From the NCBI GenBank assembly GCA_003484865.1, contig DMZT01000485.1, forward strand, positions 1-15,027: a stretch of DNA of 15,027 bases. The letters run 5' to 3'. This DNA is from Stenotrophomonas sp. Lineage in GTDB: Bacteria > Pseudomonadota > Gammaproteobacteria > Xanthomonadales > Xanthomonadaceae. The position numbers and the translations under genes are program-made. Positions 6,157-15,027 of this stretch are shown piece by piece. Position 1 is the stretch's first letter, and each line of letters opens with the position of its first letter. The notes beneath the pieces were generated by a model. The model saw nothing but the letters and a program-made list of their open reading frames with translations, was not told the DNA's origin and did not search any database.

Positions 6157-6867
6157 TCAATTCCCACCAAACAATTTCTGCGCACTCTGGAAAAGAATCC
6201 AGCTCGTCGCAATGAACTTGTCCCCACCCTGCGGCCGGTTGCCCCGGTGCGTGTGGGTGAACGCGGTCGGTGCGATCAACAGGCTGCCCGTGCGCGGCGC
6301 AACCTTGCGGCCCTGGAACAGGAACTCGGTTTCGCCCGCATCGAAATCGTCATTGAGGTAGAGCGTCCACAGCAGGTGGCGGTGCAGCGTTTCGCCGGCC
6401 GGATCGCGTGGGTACAGCTCGCAGTGCCAGTACGGATAGCCGCCCTCGCCCGCCGCATACCATTGCAGATTGATGGCACCGGGCCGCAGGCAGGTGCGGG
6501 CCAGGTCGGACAGCGTGGCGTCGTCCATGTCGGGGAAATCCTCGGCCGCCAACCGGCGCGGTTGGCCCTGGCTGTCCTGGATCTGCAACATCAATGGCGA
6601 GATCAGGGCCTGTGGATAACGGCGTAGATAAGTCAGCAAACCCTTGAAAACCGCCTGCTGCAGCACTGCTTCGGCCTGCCGCCACTCGGGGCGCCCGCTG
6701 ATGCGAAGATCCTTGCTGTGCTTGAGTTCCGGGAACACACCGCTGCCCACTTCGCCCGGCTGCAACTGCGCACTGGATCGCATCTGGGCCTGCAGGGCCG
6801 CGCAGACCTCGTTGGGGACGGCGTTGTGGATTACTTCGATGAAATCGAGCGGTGCGTCGGCAGTCAT
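6157..6867 (-). CDS. 2OG-Fe(II) oxygenase (prolyl 4-hydroxylase-like fold)
   Basis: The 236-residue protein would use 2-oxoglutarate and O2 with a ferrous ion to hydroxylate an unknown substrate in the cytoplasm. The double-stranded beta-helix signatures are in order: WHCE with H148/E150 as the first two iron ligands, GETEFLFQGRKVAPRTGSLL in the core strands, THTHRG with H205 or H207 as the third ligand, then GGDKFIATSW whose K217 would bind the 2OG carboxylate. The use of HxE rather than HxD is a mild departure from the common motif. I chose ATG at 6867 (MTADAPLDFIEV). The frame is open to 7032, but the extra 55 residues look uncoded and would overlap fbp. The gene follows fbp on the same strand after 109 bases that contain a hairpin. 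It contains a TTATCCACA 9-mer (6611-6619). Confidence 0.85.
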   Translation of the reverse strand: MTADAPLDFIEVIHNAVPNEVCAALQAQMRSSAQLQPGEVGSGVFPELKHSKDLRISGRPEWRQAEAVLQQAVFKGLLTYLRRYPQALISPLMLQIQDSQGQPRRLAAEDFPDMDDATLSDLARTCLRPGAINLQWYAAGEGGYPYWHCELYPRDPAGETLHRHLLWTLYLNDDFDAGETEFLFQGRKVAPRTGSLLIAPTAFTHTHRGNRPQGGDKFIATSWILFQSAQKLFGGN

Positions 6868-6940
6868 GGGGTCATCCGTGGGCACGAATGGCCGATGGTG
6901 ACCGCTGCCGTGGCCGATGTCACGCCGTTGCCACGTATCA

Positions 6941-6968
6941 ACAGGGCTGACCGGATGGCCAGCCCTGT
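6941..6968 (-). terminator. Hairpin behind fbp, possible terminator or attenuator
   Basis: ACAGGGCTG (6941-6949) and CAGCCCTGT (6960-6968) form a perfect 9-bp stem, and two further C-G pairs can form inside after an A/C mismatch. On the minus strand it starts eight bases after the fbp stop. No T-run follows, so it may act as an RNA-stabilising 3' end or partial terminator before the oxygenase gene. Confidence 0.45.
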
Positions 6969-6976
6969 GTAGCAAA

Positions 6977-7993
6977 TCAACCCGCCGCGCTGTCGTGTTC
7001 GCGGTGGTAACGGGTGGCTTCTTCCACTTCATTGCGCGACCCGAGGAACACCGGCACGCGCTGGTGCAGCTGATCGGGCTGGATGTCGAGAATGCGCTCG
7101 CGGCCGGTGGTGGCGGCGCCGCCGGCCTGCTCGACCAGCAGGCCCATCGGGTTGGCTTCGTACATCAGGCGCAGCTTGCCGGCCTTGGAGGGATCCTTCG
7201 TGTCCCACGGGTAGATGAAGATGCCGCCGCGGGTCAGGATGCGATGCACGTCGGCCACCATGCTGGCGATCCAGCGCATGTTGAAGTTCTTGCCGCGCGC
7301 GCCTTCCTTGCCGGCCAGCAGGTCCTGCACGTAGCCCTGCATCGGGGCTTCCCAATGCCGCTGGTTGGACATGTTGATCGCGAATTCCTGGGTGTCCGCC
7401 GGGATCTGCATGTCCGGCGTGGTCAGCACGAACTCGCCCTTCTCGCGGTCCAGGGTGAACGCGTGCGTGCCGTGGCCGACGGTGAGCACCATCTGCGTGC
7501 TCGGCCCGTAGATGCAGTAGCCGGCCGCGACCTGCGCGGTGCCCGGCTGCAGGAAGCTGGCATCGCTGGGCTGCTCGGTGCCCGGCGGGCAGCGCAGCAC
7601 CGAGAAGATGGTGCCGACCGACACGTTGACGTCGATGTTGGAGCTGCCATCGAGGGGATCGAACAGCAGCAGGAAGTCACCGCGCGGGTAGGTGTCGGGC
7701 ACCGGCTGGCAGTGATCCATTTCTTCCGAGGCACAGGCAGCCAGGTGACCGCCCCAGGCGTTGGCTTCCAGCAGGATCTCGTTGCTGATCACGTCCAGCT
7801 TCTTCTGCGCCTCGCCCTGCACGTTGCCGGTACCGGCTTCGCCGAGCACACCGCCCAGCGCGCCCTTGCTGACCGCGATGGAGATGCTGGTGCAGGCGCG
7901 GGCGACAACAGCGATCAGCTGGCGCAGATCGGCGTTGATGCGGCCGGCATGTTGCTCTTCGATCAGATAGCGGGTCAGCGACGTCTGGGACAT
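6977..7993 (-). CDS. fbp: Fructose-1,6-bisphosphatase, class I
   Basis: The enzyme removes the 1-phosphate of fructose 1,6-bisphosphate, the committed step of gluconeogenesis, in the cytoplasm. The 338-residue product has the usual class I length. Visible motifs are the N-terminal [10 protein letters not shown], the metal-binding E90/E91 in [19 protein letters not shown] with D112, D115 and S118 for metal and phosphate, and GGIFIYPWD and [11 protein letters not shown] for substrate binding. The ATG at 7993 gives a family-typical N-terminus, though no clear Shine-Dalgarno precedes it. The gene is separated from the aminotransferase upstream by that gene's terminator and must have its own promoter in 7994-8107. 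Confidence 0.97.
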   Translation of the reverse strand: MSQTSLTRYLIEEQHAGRINADLRQLIAVVARACTSISIAVSKGALGGVLGEAGTGNVQGEAQKKLDVISNEILLEANAWGGHLAACASEEMDHCQPVPDTYPRGDFLLLFDPLDGSSNIDVNVSVGTIFSVLRCPPGTEQPSDASFLQPGTAQVAAGYCIYGPSTQMVLTVGHGTHAFTLDREKGEFVLTTPDMQIPADTQEFAINMSNQRHWEAPMQGYVQDLLAGKEGARGKNFNMRWIASMVADVHRILTRGGIFIYPWDTKDPSKAGKLRLMYEANPMGLLVEQAGGAATTGRERILDIQPDQLHQRVPVFLGSRNEVEEATRYHREHDSAAG

Positions 7994-8107
7994 GGAATCA
8001 GGCGGCCTTCAGAGGAGAAGCGCCTATTGTCGCCCTTCGCCGGAGCCATTACGAGGCGCGGGCCGCCGTAACCGTTCCCACCGCGCGCAACGCGCTGCCG
8101 GCGCGGC

Positions 8108-8137
8108 AAAGAAAAACGGCCGCGCAGGGCGGCCGTT
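8108..8137 (-). terminator. Intrinsic terminator of the aminotransferase gene
   Basis: On the minus strand AACGGCCGC-loop-GCGGCCGTT forms a perfect 9-bp stem (8115-8123 / 8129-8137, 5-base loop). It is followed by TTTTT including stem bases, then C and TTT. It begins 24 bases after the aminotransferase stop and separates it from fbp. Confidence 0.9.
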
Positions 8138-8160
8138 CTGCTTCACAGGAGCACTACTGC

Positions 8161-9375
8161 TCAGCCCTTGCTGACGGTCGCCACGGCCTTGGCCACGTAT
8201 GCCAGGTTGCCCTGGTTGAGTGCGGCCACGCAGATGCGGCCGGTGCCGACGGCGTAGATCGCGAACTCGTCGCGCAGGCGGTCCACCTGGGCGCGGCTCA
8301 GGCCCGAGTACGAGAACATGCCGGCCTGGTCGTTGATGAAGGCGTACTCCGGTGCGCCGGCGGCGACCAGGTTCTCCACCAGGCCGTGGCGCAGGGCGTG
8401 GATACGCTCACGCATCTCGGTCAGTTCCGCTTCCCACACCTGGCGCAGCTCAACGCTGTTGAGCACGCCGGCCACCAGTGCCGCACCGTGGTTGGACGGG
8501 CTGGAGTAGATCGTGCGGATGATGCGCTTGACCTGCGACTGCACGGCCTTGGCCGCGTTCGCGTCCGGGGCGACCACCGACAGCGCGCCAATGCGCTCGC
8601 CATACAGCGAGAACGACTTGGAGTACGAGTTGGCGACCACGAAGCTGTCGATGCCGGCCTCGGCGATGATGCGCACGGCGGCGCCGTCTTCGCTGATGCC
8701 CTTGTCGAAGCCCTGGTAGGCCATGTCGATGAACGGGAACAGCTGGCGGTCCTTCAGCAGCTCGGCCACCTGCTTCCACTGCGCGACGGTGAGGTCGGCA
8801 CCGGTCGGGTTGTGGCAGCACGCGTGCAGCAGCACCACGGTGCCCGGCTGCAGCTTGCCGAGGTCGGCCAGCATGCCGTCGAAGTCCACGCCATGGGTGG
8901 CGGCATCGAAGTAGGTGTAATCGACCACCTCGAAGCCGGCCGCGCCGAACACCGCGCGATGGTTTTCCCAGCTCGGGTTGCTGATGGCGATGGTGGCGTG
9001 TGGCAACAGCTTGTGCAGCAGGTCCGCGCCGATGCGCAGCGCACCGCTGCCGCCGATGGTCTGCGAGGTGGCCACGCGACCTGCGGCCAGCAGCGGCGAA
9101 TCCTTGCCGAAGACCAGCTCGCGGGTGGCCTGGTTGTAGGCCGGCAGACCGTCGATCGGCAGGTAGCCGCGCGGTTTGGCGTCAGTGGCCAGCTGCTGTT
9201 CGATCGTGTTCACGGCGCGGAGCAGCGGGATGCGGCCGCTCTCGTCGTAATAGATGCCCACGCCCAGGTTGACCTTGATCGGGCGGCTGTCGGCGTTGTA
9301 AGCCTCGGTCAGGCCCAGGATCGGGTCGCCTGGGACCAGTTCCACATTTGCAAAGAAGGACACGGCGGTACTCAT
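8161..9375 (-). CDS. tyrB: Aromatic/aspartate aminotransferase, class I fold type I
   Basis: This PLP enzyme moves the amino group between an aromatic or acidic amino acid and 2-oxoglutarate. The 404-residue product is the size of AspC/TyrB. Signatures: FFANVELVPGDPILGLTEAY at the start, KVNLGVGIYYD, SQTIGGSGALRIGADLL, HNPTGADL (N189), FIDMAYQGF (D218, Y220), NSYSKSFSLYGERIG with the PLP-binding K253 and R261, and VGTGRICVAALN with R380 for the substrate carboxylate. I start at ATG 9375, which gives the conserved N-terminus; the 36-codon upstream extension is unlikely coding. No clear ribosome site is present. AspC and TyrB are hard to tell apart by eye, so the symbol is the less certain part. 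It is divergent to a TonB receptor and monocistronic. Confidence 0.92.
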   Translation of the reverse strand: MSTAVSFFANVELVPGDPILGLTEAYNADSRPIKVNLGVGIYYDESGRIPLLRAVNTIEQQLATDAKPRGYLPIDGLPAYNQATRELVFGKDSPLLAAGRVATSQTIGGSGALRIGADLLHKLLPHATIAISNPSWENHRAVFGAAGFEVVDYTYFDAATHGVDFDGMLADLGKLQPGTVVLLHACCHNPTGADLTVAQWKQVAELLKDRQLFPFIDMAYQGFDKGISEDGAAVRIIAEAGIDSFVVANSYSKSFSLYGERIGALSVVAPDANAAKAVQSQVKRIIRTIYSSPSNHGAALVAGVLNSVELRQVWEAELTEMRERIHALRHGLVENLVAAGAPEYAFINDQAGMFSYSGLSRAQVDRLRDEFAIYAVGTGRICVAALNQGNLAYVAKAVATVSKG

Positions 9376-9539
9376 TCGGATGACGGAAGGGGGAGGGTGG
9401 CGCGACGCGGAGTTGGCGGCAGAATCAGCCAAAACCGACCCATCGTAACAAAGCCCCGCCGAGGGCGCCGAGGCCGTCGTCACGTCGTCTTCCGTACCAT
9501 GGCGTGCGGCACGCCCATTTACCGAGGATCCCGCCCCGC
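9376..9539. promoter_or_regulatory. Divergent promoter region between tyrB and the TonB receptor
   Basis: This 164-base region must hold promoters for both divergent genes. The clearest hint is TACGAT on the minus strand (plus 9442-9447), a -10-like box 67 bases before the tyrB ATG, without a good -35. On the plus strand TACCAT at 9495-9500 could be a -10 for the receptor. No Fur box or other recognised operator was found by eye. Confidence 0.3.
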
Positions 9540-11666
9540 ATGCTCCGTCTTACCCCGCTGGCCCGCCACTGTGCGCTGGCCTCGGCCGTGTTGCTGCCGT
9601 CGCTGGCGCAGGCCCAGAACACCCCCGCTCCCGCTGCCTCGATCGAGCGGCTGCCGACGGTCCAGGTCCAGGCCGCCCGCGTGGCGCAGGTGGCCGATAT
9701 CGATCTGCCGGCCTCGCTGACCACGGTCTGGGTGGACGAGGACCGTACCGGCCCGCTGGCCCAGCTCTCCGAGGCCCTCAACGGCATCCCCGGGGTGGTC
9801 GCCCGCGATCGCCAGAACTACGCGCAGGACACCCAGCTCTCGATCCGTGGCTTCGGCGCGCGCTCGACCTTCGGTGTGCGCGGCGTACGCGTGCTGGTGG
9901 ACGGTGTGCCGGCCACCATGCCCGACGGCCAGGGCCAGCTCTCCCACGCCAGCCTGCTCTCGGCGCAGCGCGTGGAGGTGTTGCGCGGGCCGTTCTCGGC
10001 GCTGTACGGCAACTCGTCCGGTGGCGTGGTCCAGGTCTGGAGCGCGGATGGCGCCGAGGGCGACCCGTGGCGCCTGCGGCTGGATACCGGCAGCGACAAC
10101 ACTGTCAGCGCCGGCGCCCAGCTGCGCGGCGTGCAGGGGCCGATCCGCTACAACGTGGCCGCCAACCACTTCCGCACCGATGGTTGGCGCGATCACAGCC
10201 AGGCCCGGCGCGAGTCGGTCAACGCCCGGCTGGGCACCGATGTCGGCGGCGGCCAGCTGGATTTGGTCCTGAACTACTTCGATGCGCCCGACGCACAGGA
10301 TCCGCTCGGCCTCACCCGCGCCCAGGTGCGCGAGAACCCGCGTCAGGCGACCGCGGTGGCTACCCAGTACAACACCCGCAAATCCGTGCGCCAGGCCCAG
10401 GCCGGGCTGGTCTTCACCCGAACGGAGGGCGCGCAGACCTGGCGTGCGATGGGCTATGCCGGCCAGCGCAGCGTGGAGCAGTACCTGGCGATCCCACCGG
10501 GGCCGCAGGCCAACCCGCTGCACGCCGGCGGGGTGATCGATCTGGACGGGGCCTATGGCGGCCTGGACGCGCGCTGGGCGTGGCACGGTGACTGGGCCGG
10601 CCGCCCGTTGGATGTGGTGATCGGTGCCAATGCTGACCGTCAGCAGCAGGATCGCCGCGGTTACGAGAACTTCGTGGGTGATCAGGTCGGTATCAGGGGC
10701 CGCCTGCGCCGCGACCAGAGCGACCGGGTCGAGAACGTGGACCAGTTCGCGCAGGCGTGGTGGCAGTGGGCACCGCGCTGGTCGTTGCTGCTCGGTGTGC
10801 GCCACAGCACCGTCCGCTTCCGCTCCAACGACCACTACATCACCGCCGGCAATCCGGACGACAGCGGATCGCGTCGCTACGAAGCGACCACGCCGGTGGC
10901 CGGCGTGGTGTTCCGCGCCAGCGATGCCTGGCGGCTGTACGCGTCGGCCGGACGTGGCTTCGAAACCCCGACCTTCAACGAGCTGGGCTATCGCGCCGAT
11001 GGCCAGGCCGGGCTGGCGCTGGATCTCTCGGCCGCCCGCAGCCGCAACCTGGAAGTCGGCAGCAAGTGGCATGGGCGCAGTGGCGCCCAGATCGAGGCGG
11101 CGCTGTTCCGCGCCGATACCGATGACGAGCTGGCCGTGGCGAGCAACAGCGGCGGCCGCAGCACCTACCGCAACATCGGCCGCACGCGCCGCCAGGGCGC
11201 GGAGGCCAGCTATGTGCAGCCGCTGGGCGCGCAGGCGGATCTTTCGCTGGCCTACACCTGGATCGAGGCCACCGTGCGTGATCCGTATGCGCTGTGCGCG
11301 GCCGCTGGCTGCAACACGGTGGCGGCCGGCTCACGCCTGCCGGGCGTACCCAGGCAGCAGTGGAACGCGCGGGTGCAGTACCGCCCGGGCCCGTGGCAGT
11401 GGGCCGCCGAGGTGGTGGCCTCCAGCGACACCGTGGTCAACGATCTGGCCACCGACAGCGCGCCGGGCTATGCCCTGTTGAACCTGGAGGTGTCGCGGCG
11501 CTGGAGCACCGCGCAGGGCACGCTGCGGGCCTTCGCGCGGATCGACAATGCGCTGGACCAGCGCTACATCGGCTCGGTGATCGTCAACGACGGCAACCAG
11601 CGCTTCTTCGAACCCGGCCCGGACCGCCGCTACAACGTGGGCCTGCAGTGGCAGTGGGCGCCCTGA
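9540..11666 (+). CDS. TonB-dependent outer-membrane receptor, YncD-like
   Basis: The 708-residue protein is an outer-membrane beta-barrel that imports a ligand, often a metal chelate, powered by TonB-ExbB-ExbD. A signal peptide ends at about A25 (LAQA/QN). A TonB-box-like LPTVQVQ is near 39-44 and the plug follows at about 55-165: QLSIRGFGARSTFGVRGVR, DGVPATMPDGQGQ and RVEVLRGPFSALYGNSSGG. The plug is strikingly close to E. coli YncD as I remember it (RQNYAQD, ATMPDGQGQ). The barrel occupies the rest and ends with RRYNVGLQWQW; the last residue is Pro, not the usual aromatic. A CAAAGC pair in one loop may form a disulfide. ATG 9540 is chosen for the signal peptide and GAGGA at 9524-9528; a GTG at 9504 is in frame. 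The ligand is unknown; no siderophore genes are nearby. Confidence 0.93.
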   Translation: MLRLTPLARHCALASAVLLPSLAQAQNTPAPAASIERLPTVQVQAARVAQVADIDLPASLTTVWVDEDRTGPLAQLSEALNGIPGVVARDRQNYAQDTQLSIRGFGARSTFGVRGVRVLVDGVPATMPDGQGQLSHASLLSAQRVEVLRGPFSALYGNSSGGVVQVWSADGAEGDPWRLRLDTGSDNTVSAGAQLRGVQGPIRYNVAANHFRTDGWRDHSQARRESVNARLGTDVGGGQLDLVLNYFDAPDAQDPLGLTRAQVRENPRQATAVATQYNTRKSVRQAQAGLVFTRTEGAQTWRAMGYAGQRSVEQYLAIPPGPQANPLHAGGVIDLDGAYGGLDARWAWHGDWAGRPLDVVIGANADRQQQDRRGYENFVGDQVGIRGRLRRDQSDRVENVDQFAQAWWQWAPRWSLLLGVRHSTVRFRSNDHYITAGNPDDSGSRRYEATTPVAGVVFRASDAWRLYASAGRGFETPTFNELGYRADGQAGLALDLSAARSRNLEVGSKWHGRSGAQIEAALFRADTDDELAVASNSGGRSTYRNIGRTRRQGAEASYVQPLGAQADLSLAYTWIEATVRDPYALCAAAGCNTVAAGSRLPGVPRQQWNARVQYRPGPWQWAAEVVASSDTVVNDLATDSAPGYALLNLEVSRRWSTAQGTLRAFARIDNALDQRYIGSVIVNDGNQRFFEPGPDRRYNVGLQWQWAP

Positions 11667-11676
11667 CCCAAGGGAC

Positions 11677-12600
<924 letters not shown>

Positions 12601-12653
12601 TCACGTGCTGCGCGGTACAGCTGCCCTCCCTGAAGTGTTGGAGTGGCGCCACC

Positions 12654-13595
12654 ATGGCCCGACCGATCTGGACCGGCACGCTGTCATTCGGGCTGCTCAA
12701 TGTCCCGGTGTCGCTGATGTCCGGCGAACGCAATGTGGATCTGCACTTCCGGATGCTGGATTCGCGCGACCGCAAACCGATCCGCTTCGAGCGCGTCAAC
12801 GCGGATACCGGCGAAGAAGTGCCGTGGAAGGATATCGTCAAAGCCTACGAGTACGACAAGGGCAGCTACGTCGTATTGGAAGAAGACGACATCCGCTCGG
12901 CCGCGCCGGAAAGTCATGAAGCGGTGGAGGTGGAGACCTTCGTCGATGCCGGCACGATCGATCCGCGCTACTACGAGAAGCCCTACCTGCTGGTGCCCGC
13001 CAAGAAAGCCGAGAAAGGCTACGTGCTGCTGCGCGAAACGTTGCGCAGCACCGGCAAGGTCGGCATCGCGCGGGTCGTGGTGCGCACCCGCGAGTACCTG
13101 TGCGCGGTGATGCCGCACGGCGACGCGCTGGTGCTGATGATCCTGCGCTATCCGCAGGAACTGGTGGACCCGGAAGACTACAAGCTGCCCAGCGGCAGCC
13201 TGGCCGAGTACCGGATCAACAGCAAGGAAACGGCCATGGCCGAGCAGCTGATCGAGTCGATGTCCGGCGAGTGGAAGCCGGACGAGTACCACGATGAGTT
13301 CCGCGAGCGCCTGCACACGCTGCTGAAGAAGCGGATCAAGGCCAAGGGCGGCACCACCAAGGTGGAGGAAGAGCCGGTCCCGCGCGAGGATGATGCGACC
13401 AACGTGGTCGACTTCATGTCGCTGCTGCAGAAGAGCCTGGATGCCAAGAAGCGCACGCCGGCTGCCAAAAAGACAGCGGCGAAGAAGGCCACGGCCAAGG
13501 TCGCCAAACCCACGGCGGCCAAAAAGGCGACCAAGGCAGCAGGCAAGGCGACCAAGAAAACCACCAAGCGTGCACCCGCGCGCAAAGCCGGGTAA
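12654..13595 (+). CDS. ku: Ku, DNA end-binding protein of bacterial NHEJ
   Basis: Bacterial Ku forms a homodimeric ring that threads onto double-strand break ends and recruits LigD. The 313-residue product starts with the family block RPIWTGTLSFGLLNVPV. It has the core barrel to about residue 200 (EVETFVDAGTIDPRYYEKPY, YLLVPAKKAEKGYVLLRE, YPQEL) and a helical part to about 260. A Lys/Ala-rich tail of about 50 residues follows (AAKK, AKVAKP, KKATKAAGK), the extended C-terminus that in other Ku proteins adds DNA binding. TTGGAG at 12637-12642 precedes ATG 12654; the frame is open upstream but lacks family sequence. ligD follows after six bases, so both are one operon. The preceding 95 bases show only a weak 6-bp hairpin and no clear promoter. 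Confidence 0.96.
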   Translation: MARPIWTGTLSFGLLNVPVSLMSGERNVDLHFRMLDSRDRKPIRFERVNADTGEEVPWKDIVKAYEYDKGSYVVLEEDDIRSAAPESHEAVEVETFVDAGTIDPRYYEKPYLLVPAKKAEKGYVLLRETLRSTGKVGIARVVVRTREYLCAVMPHGDALVLMILRYPQELVDPEDYKLPSGSLAEYRINSKETAMAEQLIESMSGEWKPDEYHDEFRERLHTLLKKRIKAKGGTTKVEEEPVPREDDATNVVDFMSLLQKSLDAKKRTPAAKKTAAKKATAKVAKPTAAKKATKAAGKATKKTTKRAPARKAG

Positions 13596-13601
13596 GCCCA
13601 C

Positions 13602-15027
13602 GTGTCCCTGCAGGAATATCGCCGCAAACGCCGTTTCGACGGCACCCCCGAGCCGGACGCCGAGCGCCGCGGTGCGCCGGCGCGCCGGCCGATCTTCGTC
13701 GTGCAGCTGCACCACGCCAGTTCGCGCCATTATGATTTCCGGCTGGAAGCCGATGGCGTGCTCAAGAGCTGGGCGGTACCCAAAGGCCCCTCGCTGCGCG
13801 TCGGCGAAAAACGGCTTGCGGTGGAGGTCGAGGATCACCCGCTGTCCTACGCGACCTTTGCCGGCGACATCCCCAGTGGCCACTACGGCGCCGGGCATGT
13901 GGACGTCTACGACCACGGCACCTGGGCCTGCGATGGCGATCCGCTGGAGGCGATCGCGGCCGGCAAGGTGGACTTCGTGCTGCACGGTGAGCGGCTCAAG
14001 GGCGGCTGGAAACTGGTGCGCACCGCGATGAAGGGCAAGCAGCACCAGTGGCTGCTGATCAAACGCGATGACGAGGAGGCCAGGGATATGGAGGCTGATG
14101 ATCTGTTGGAGGCACCGCCCAAGGCAGGCAAGCGCGCAAGCGCGACGAAGGTTGCCGCTGCCAACGCCAGCAAAGCTGCCCCGGCAAGGAAGACCGCGCC
14201 GGCCAAGGCCGCGACAGGTAGCCCCGCACGCAAGGCCGAACGCAAGGCCGATGCGCGCTGGTCCAAGCGCGCGCTGGCCCTGCAGGGCGCTCGCACAACG
14301 CCCTACCCACATGACTTCAAGCCCCAGCTGACCGATCACCGTGCCACCGCACCGGACGGCGAGCAGTGGCTGCACGAGATCAAATGGGACGGCTATCGCC
14401 TGCTGGCCGATGTGCGCGATGGCGTGGTGTCGCTGCGCTCACGCGGCGGGTTGAACTGGACCGACGATTTCCCCGAGGTGGTGCAGGCGATCGAGCGGCT
14501 GCCGGTGCGCGATCTGCGCCTGGACGGTGAGCTGGTGGTGCTGGATGTGCAGGGCCGCAGCGACTTCACTGCATTGCAGAAGGTCATCGATGGCACCGCC
14601 AAACAGCCGCTGCGCTATGTGGTGTTCGACATGCCCGGCATCGCCGGGGTGGATGTCAGCCGGGTGCCGCTGCTGGCGCGCAAGGCGCTGCTCAAGGACC
14701 TGCTGGGCAGCAAGCCGGACACCCTGGCCTACAGCGACCATGTGCGCGACCACGGCCCGGCGGTGTTCGCCGCCAGTGGCGAGGCCGGGTTCGAAGGCAT
14801 CATCAGCAAGCGGATCGATGCGCCCTACGTCAACGCACGCTCACGCGACTGGATCAAGATCAAGCACGAGAACACCGATGAGTTCCTCATCGTCGGCTAT
14901 ACCGAACCGAAGGGATCGCGCAGTGGCTTCGGCTCGCTGCTGATGGCCACCCCGGACAAGCGCGGATTGCGTTATGTCGGCCGCGTCGGCACGGGCTTCG
15001 ACGATGCCGCGCTGCGCGCGCTGACCA
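13602..15027 (+). CDS. ligD: LigD, NHEJ DNA ligase (5' part; runs off the window)
   Basis: The first 475 residues are present. An N-terminal 3'-phosphoesterase domain (about 25-155) shows QLHHASSRHYDFRLE (H37, H43, D45), EDHP (H79) and GHYGAGHVDVYDHG (H94); it trims 3' ends at the break. A Lys/Ala-rich linker follows (about 158-225). The ATP-dependent ligase domain has EIKWDGYRLL with the adenylated K261, LDGELVV, FEGIISKR and DWIKIKH in the usual order, and the OB-fold starts near the right edge. A polymerase domain would be expected beyond the edge. The domain order is phosphoesterase-ligase, as in Pseudomonas LigD. The start is GTG 13602, six bases after ku; no in-frame ATG lies near, and the ribosome site is weak, so translation may be coupled to ku. 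Confidence 0.95.
   Translation, partial: MSLQEYRRKRRFDGTPEPDAERRGAPARRPIFVVQLHHASSRHYDFRLEADGVLKSWAVPKGPSLRVGEKRLAVEVEDHPLSYATFAGDIPSGHYGAGHVDVYDHGTWACDGDPLEAIAAGKVDFVLHGERLKGGWKLVRTAMKGKQHQWLLIKRDDEEARDMEADDLLEAPPKAGKRASATKVAAANASKAAPARKTAPAKAATGSPARKAERKADARWSKRALALQGARTTPYPHDFKPQLTDHRATAPDGEQWLHEIKWDGYRLLADVRDGVVSLRSRGGLNWTDDFPEVVQAIERLPVRDLRLDGELVVLDVQGRSDFTALQKVIDGTAKQPLRYVVFDMPGIAGVDVSRVPLLARKALLKDLLGSKPDTLAYSDHVRDHGPAVFAASGEAGFEGIISKRIDAPYVNARSRDWIKIKHENTDEFLIVGYTEPKGSRSGFGSLLMATPDKRGLRYVGRVGTGFDDAALRALT

Noticed and set aside
6917..8071. Long plus-strand open frame opposite fbp
   Set aside because: A shadow of fbp; fbp shows clear catalytic motifs in its own frame.
8386..9720. Long plus-strand frame opposite tyrB that runs into the receptor gene
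   Set aside because: A shadow of tyrB codon structure that crosses the divergent promoter region.
9519..11072. Long minus-strand frame opposite the TonB receptor
   Set aside because: Shadow of the receptor; repetitive Ala/Gly/Arg/His composition and no recognisable motif.
12684..14375. 563-codon minus-strand frame across ku and ligD
   Set aside because: Spans two confidently identified genes on the other strand; the apparent repeats mirror their Lys/Ala-rich parts.

Overview
The window reads as chromosomal DNA of a high-GC gammaproteobacterium of the Xanthomonadaceae, most likely Stenotrophomonas. Three things point there: tandem exbD1-exbD2 genes (the arrangement known from the Xanthomonas tonB-exbB-exbD1-exbD2 locus), a GTAG-started palindrome at 3463-3486 of the SMAG type described from S. 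maltophilia, and a LexA-type palindrome of the Xanthomonas/Xylella kind. Apart from one AT-richer cassette the window is dense housekeeping DNA.

Layout. 1-828: the 3' end of exbD1, then exbD2, closed by a strong intrinsic terminator. 883-3420: cardiolipin synthase, a small two-helix membrane protein, and pdxJ (vitamin B6 synthesis) four bases behind it. 3421-3707: a gene-free stretch holding an imperfect hairpin, a SMAG repeat, a perfect DnaA-box 9-mer and a perfect 8+8 palindrome that fits the xanthomonad LexA box. It leads into a PA0069/SplB-type radical SAM gene (3708-4799), so that gene is probably SOS-controlled. 4903-6156: a small tail-anchored membrane protein, a broken low-GC gene remnant, a zinc-ribbon membrane protein, and a second copy of the first gene's last 207 bases. 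This is the only clearly accessory-looking part.

6157-9375 is on the minus strand: a 2OG-Fe(II) oxygenase, fructose-1,6-bisphosphatase, and an aromatic/aspartate aminotransferase with its own terminator. Divergent from the aminotransferase is a large YncD-like TonB-dependent receptor (9540-11666). This would be an outer-membrane client of the TonB-ExbB-ExbD motor whose last subunits open the window. Convergent to the receptor is a small hydrophilic protein (minus), then an unrecognised 131-aa gene (plus). The window closes with ku and the start of ligD, the two-gene bacterial end-joining system; ligD runs off the right edge.

The best candidate for something undescribed is the 4.9-6.2 kb cassette, with duplicated 3' ends flanking foreign-looking DNA. 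The most testable regulatory prediction is the LexA operator in front of the radical SAM gene. Everything else is ordinary. No rRNA, tRNA, CRISPR array, IS element or prophage module was seen.
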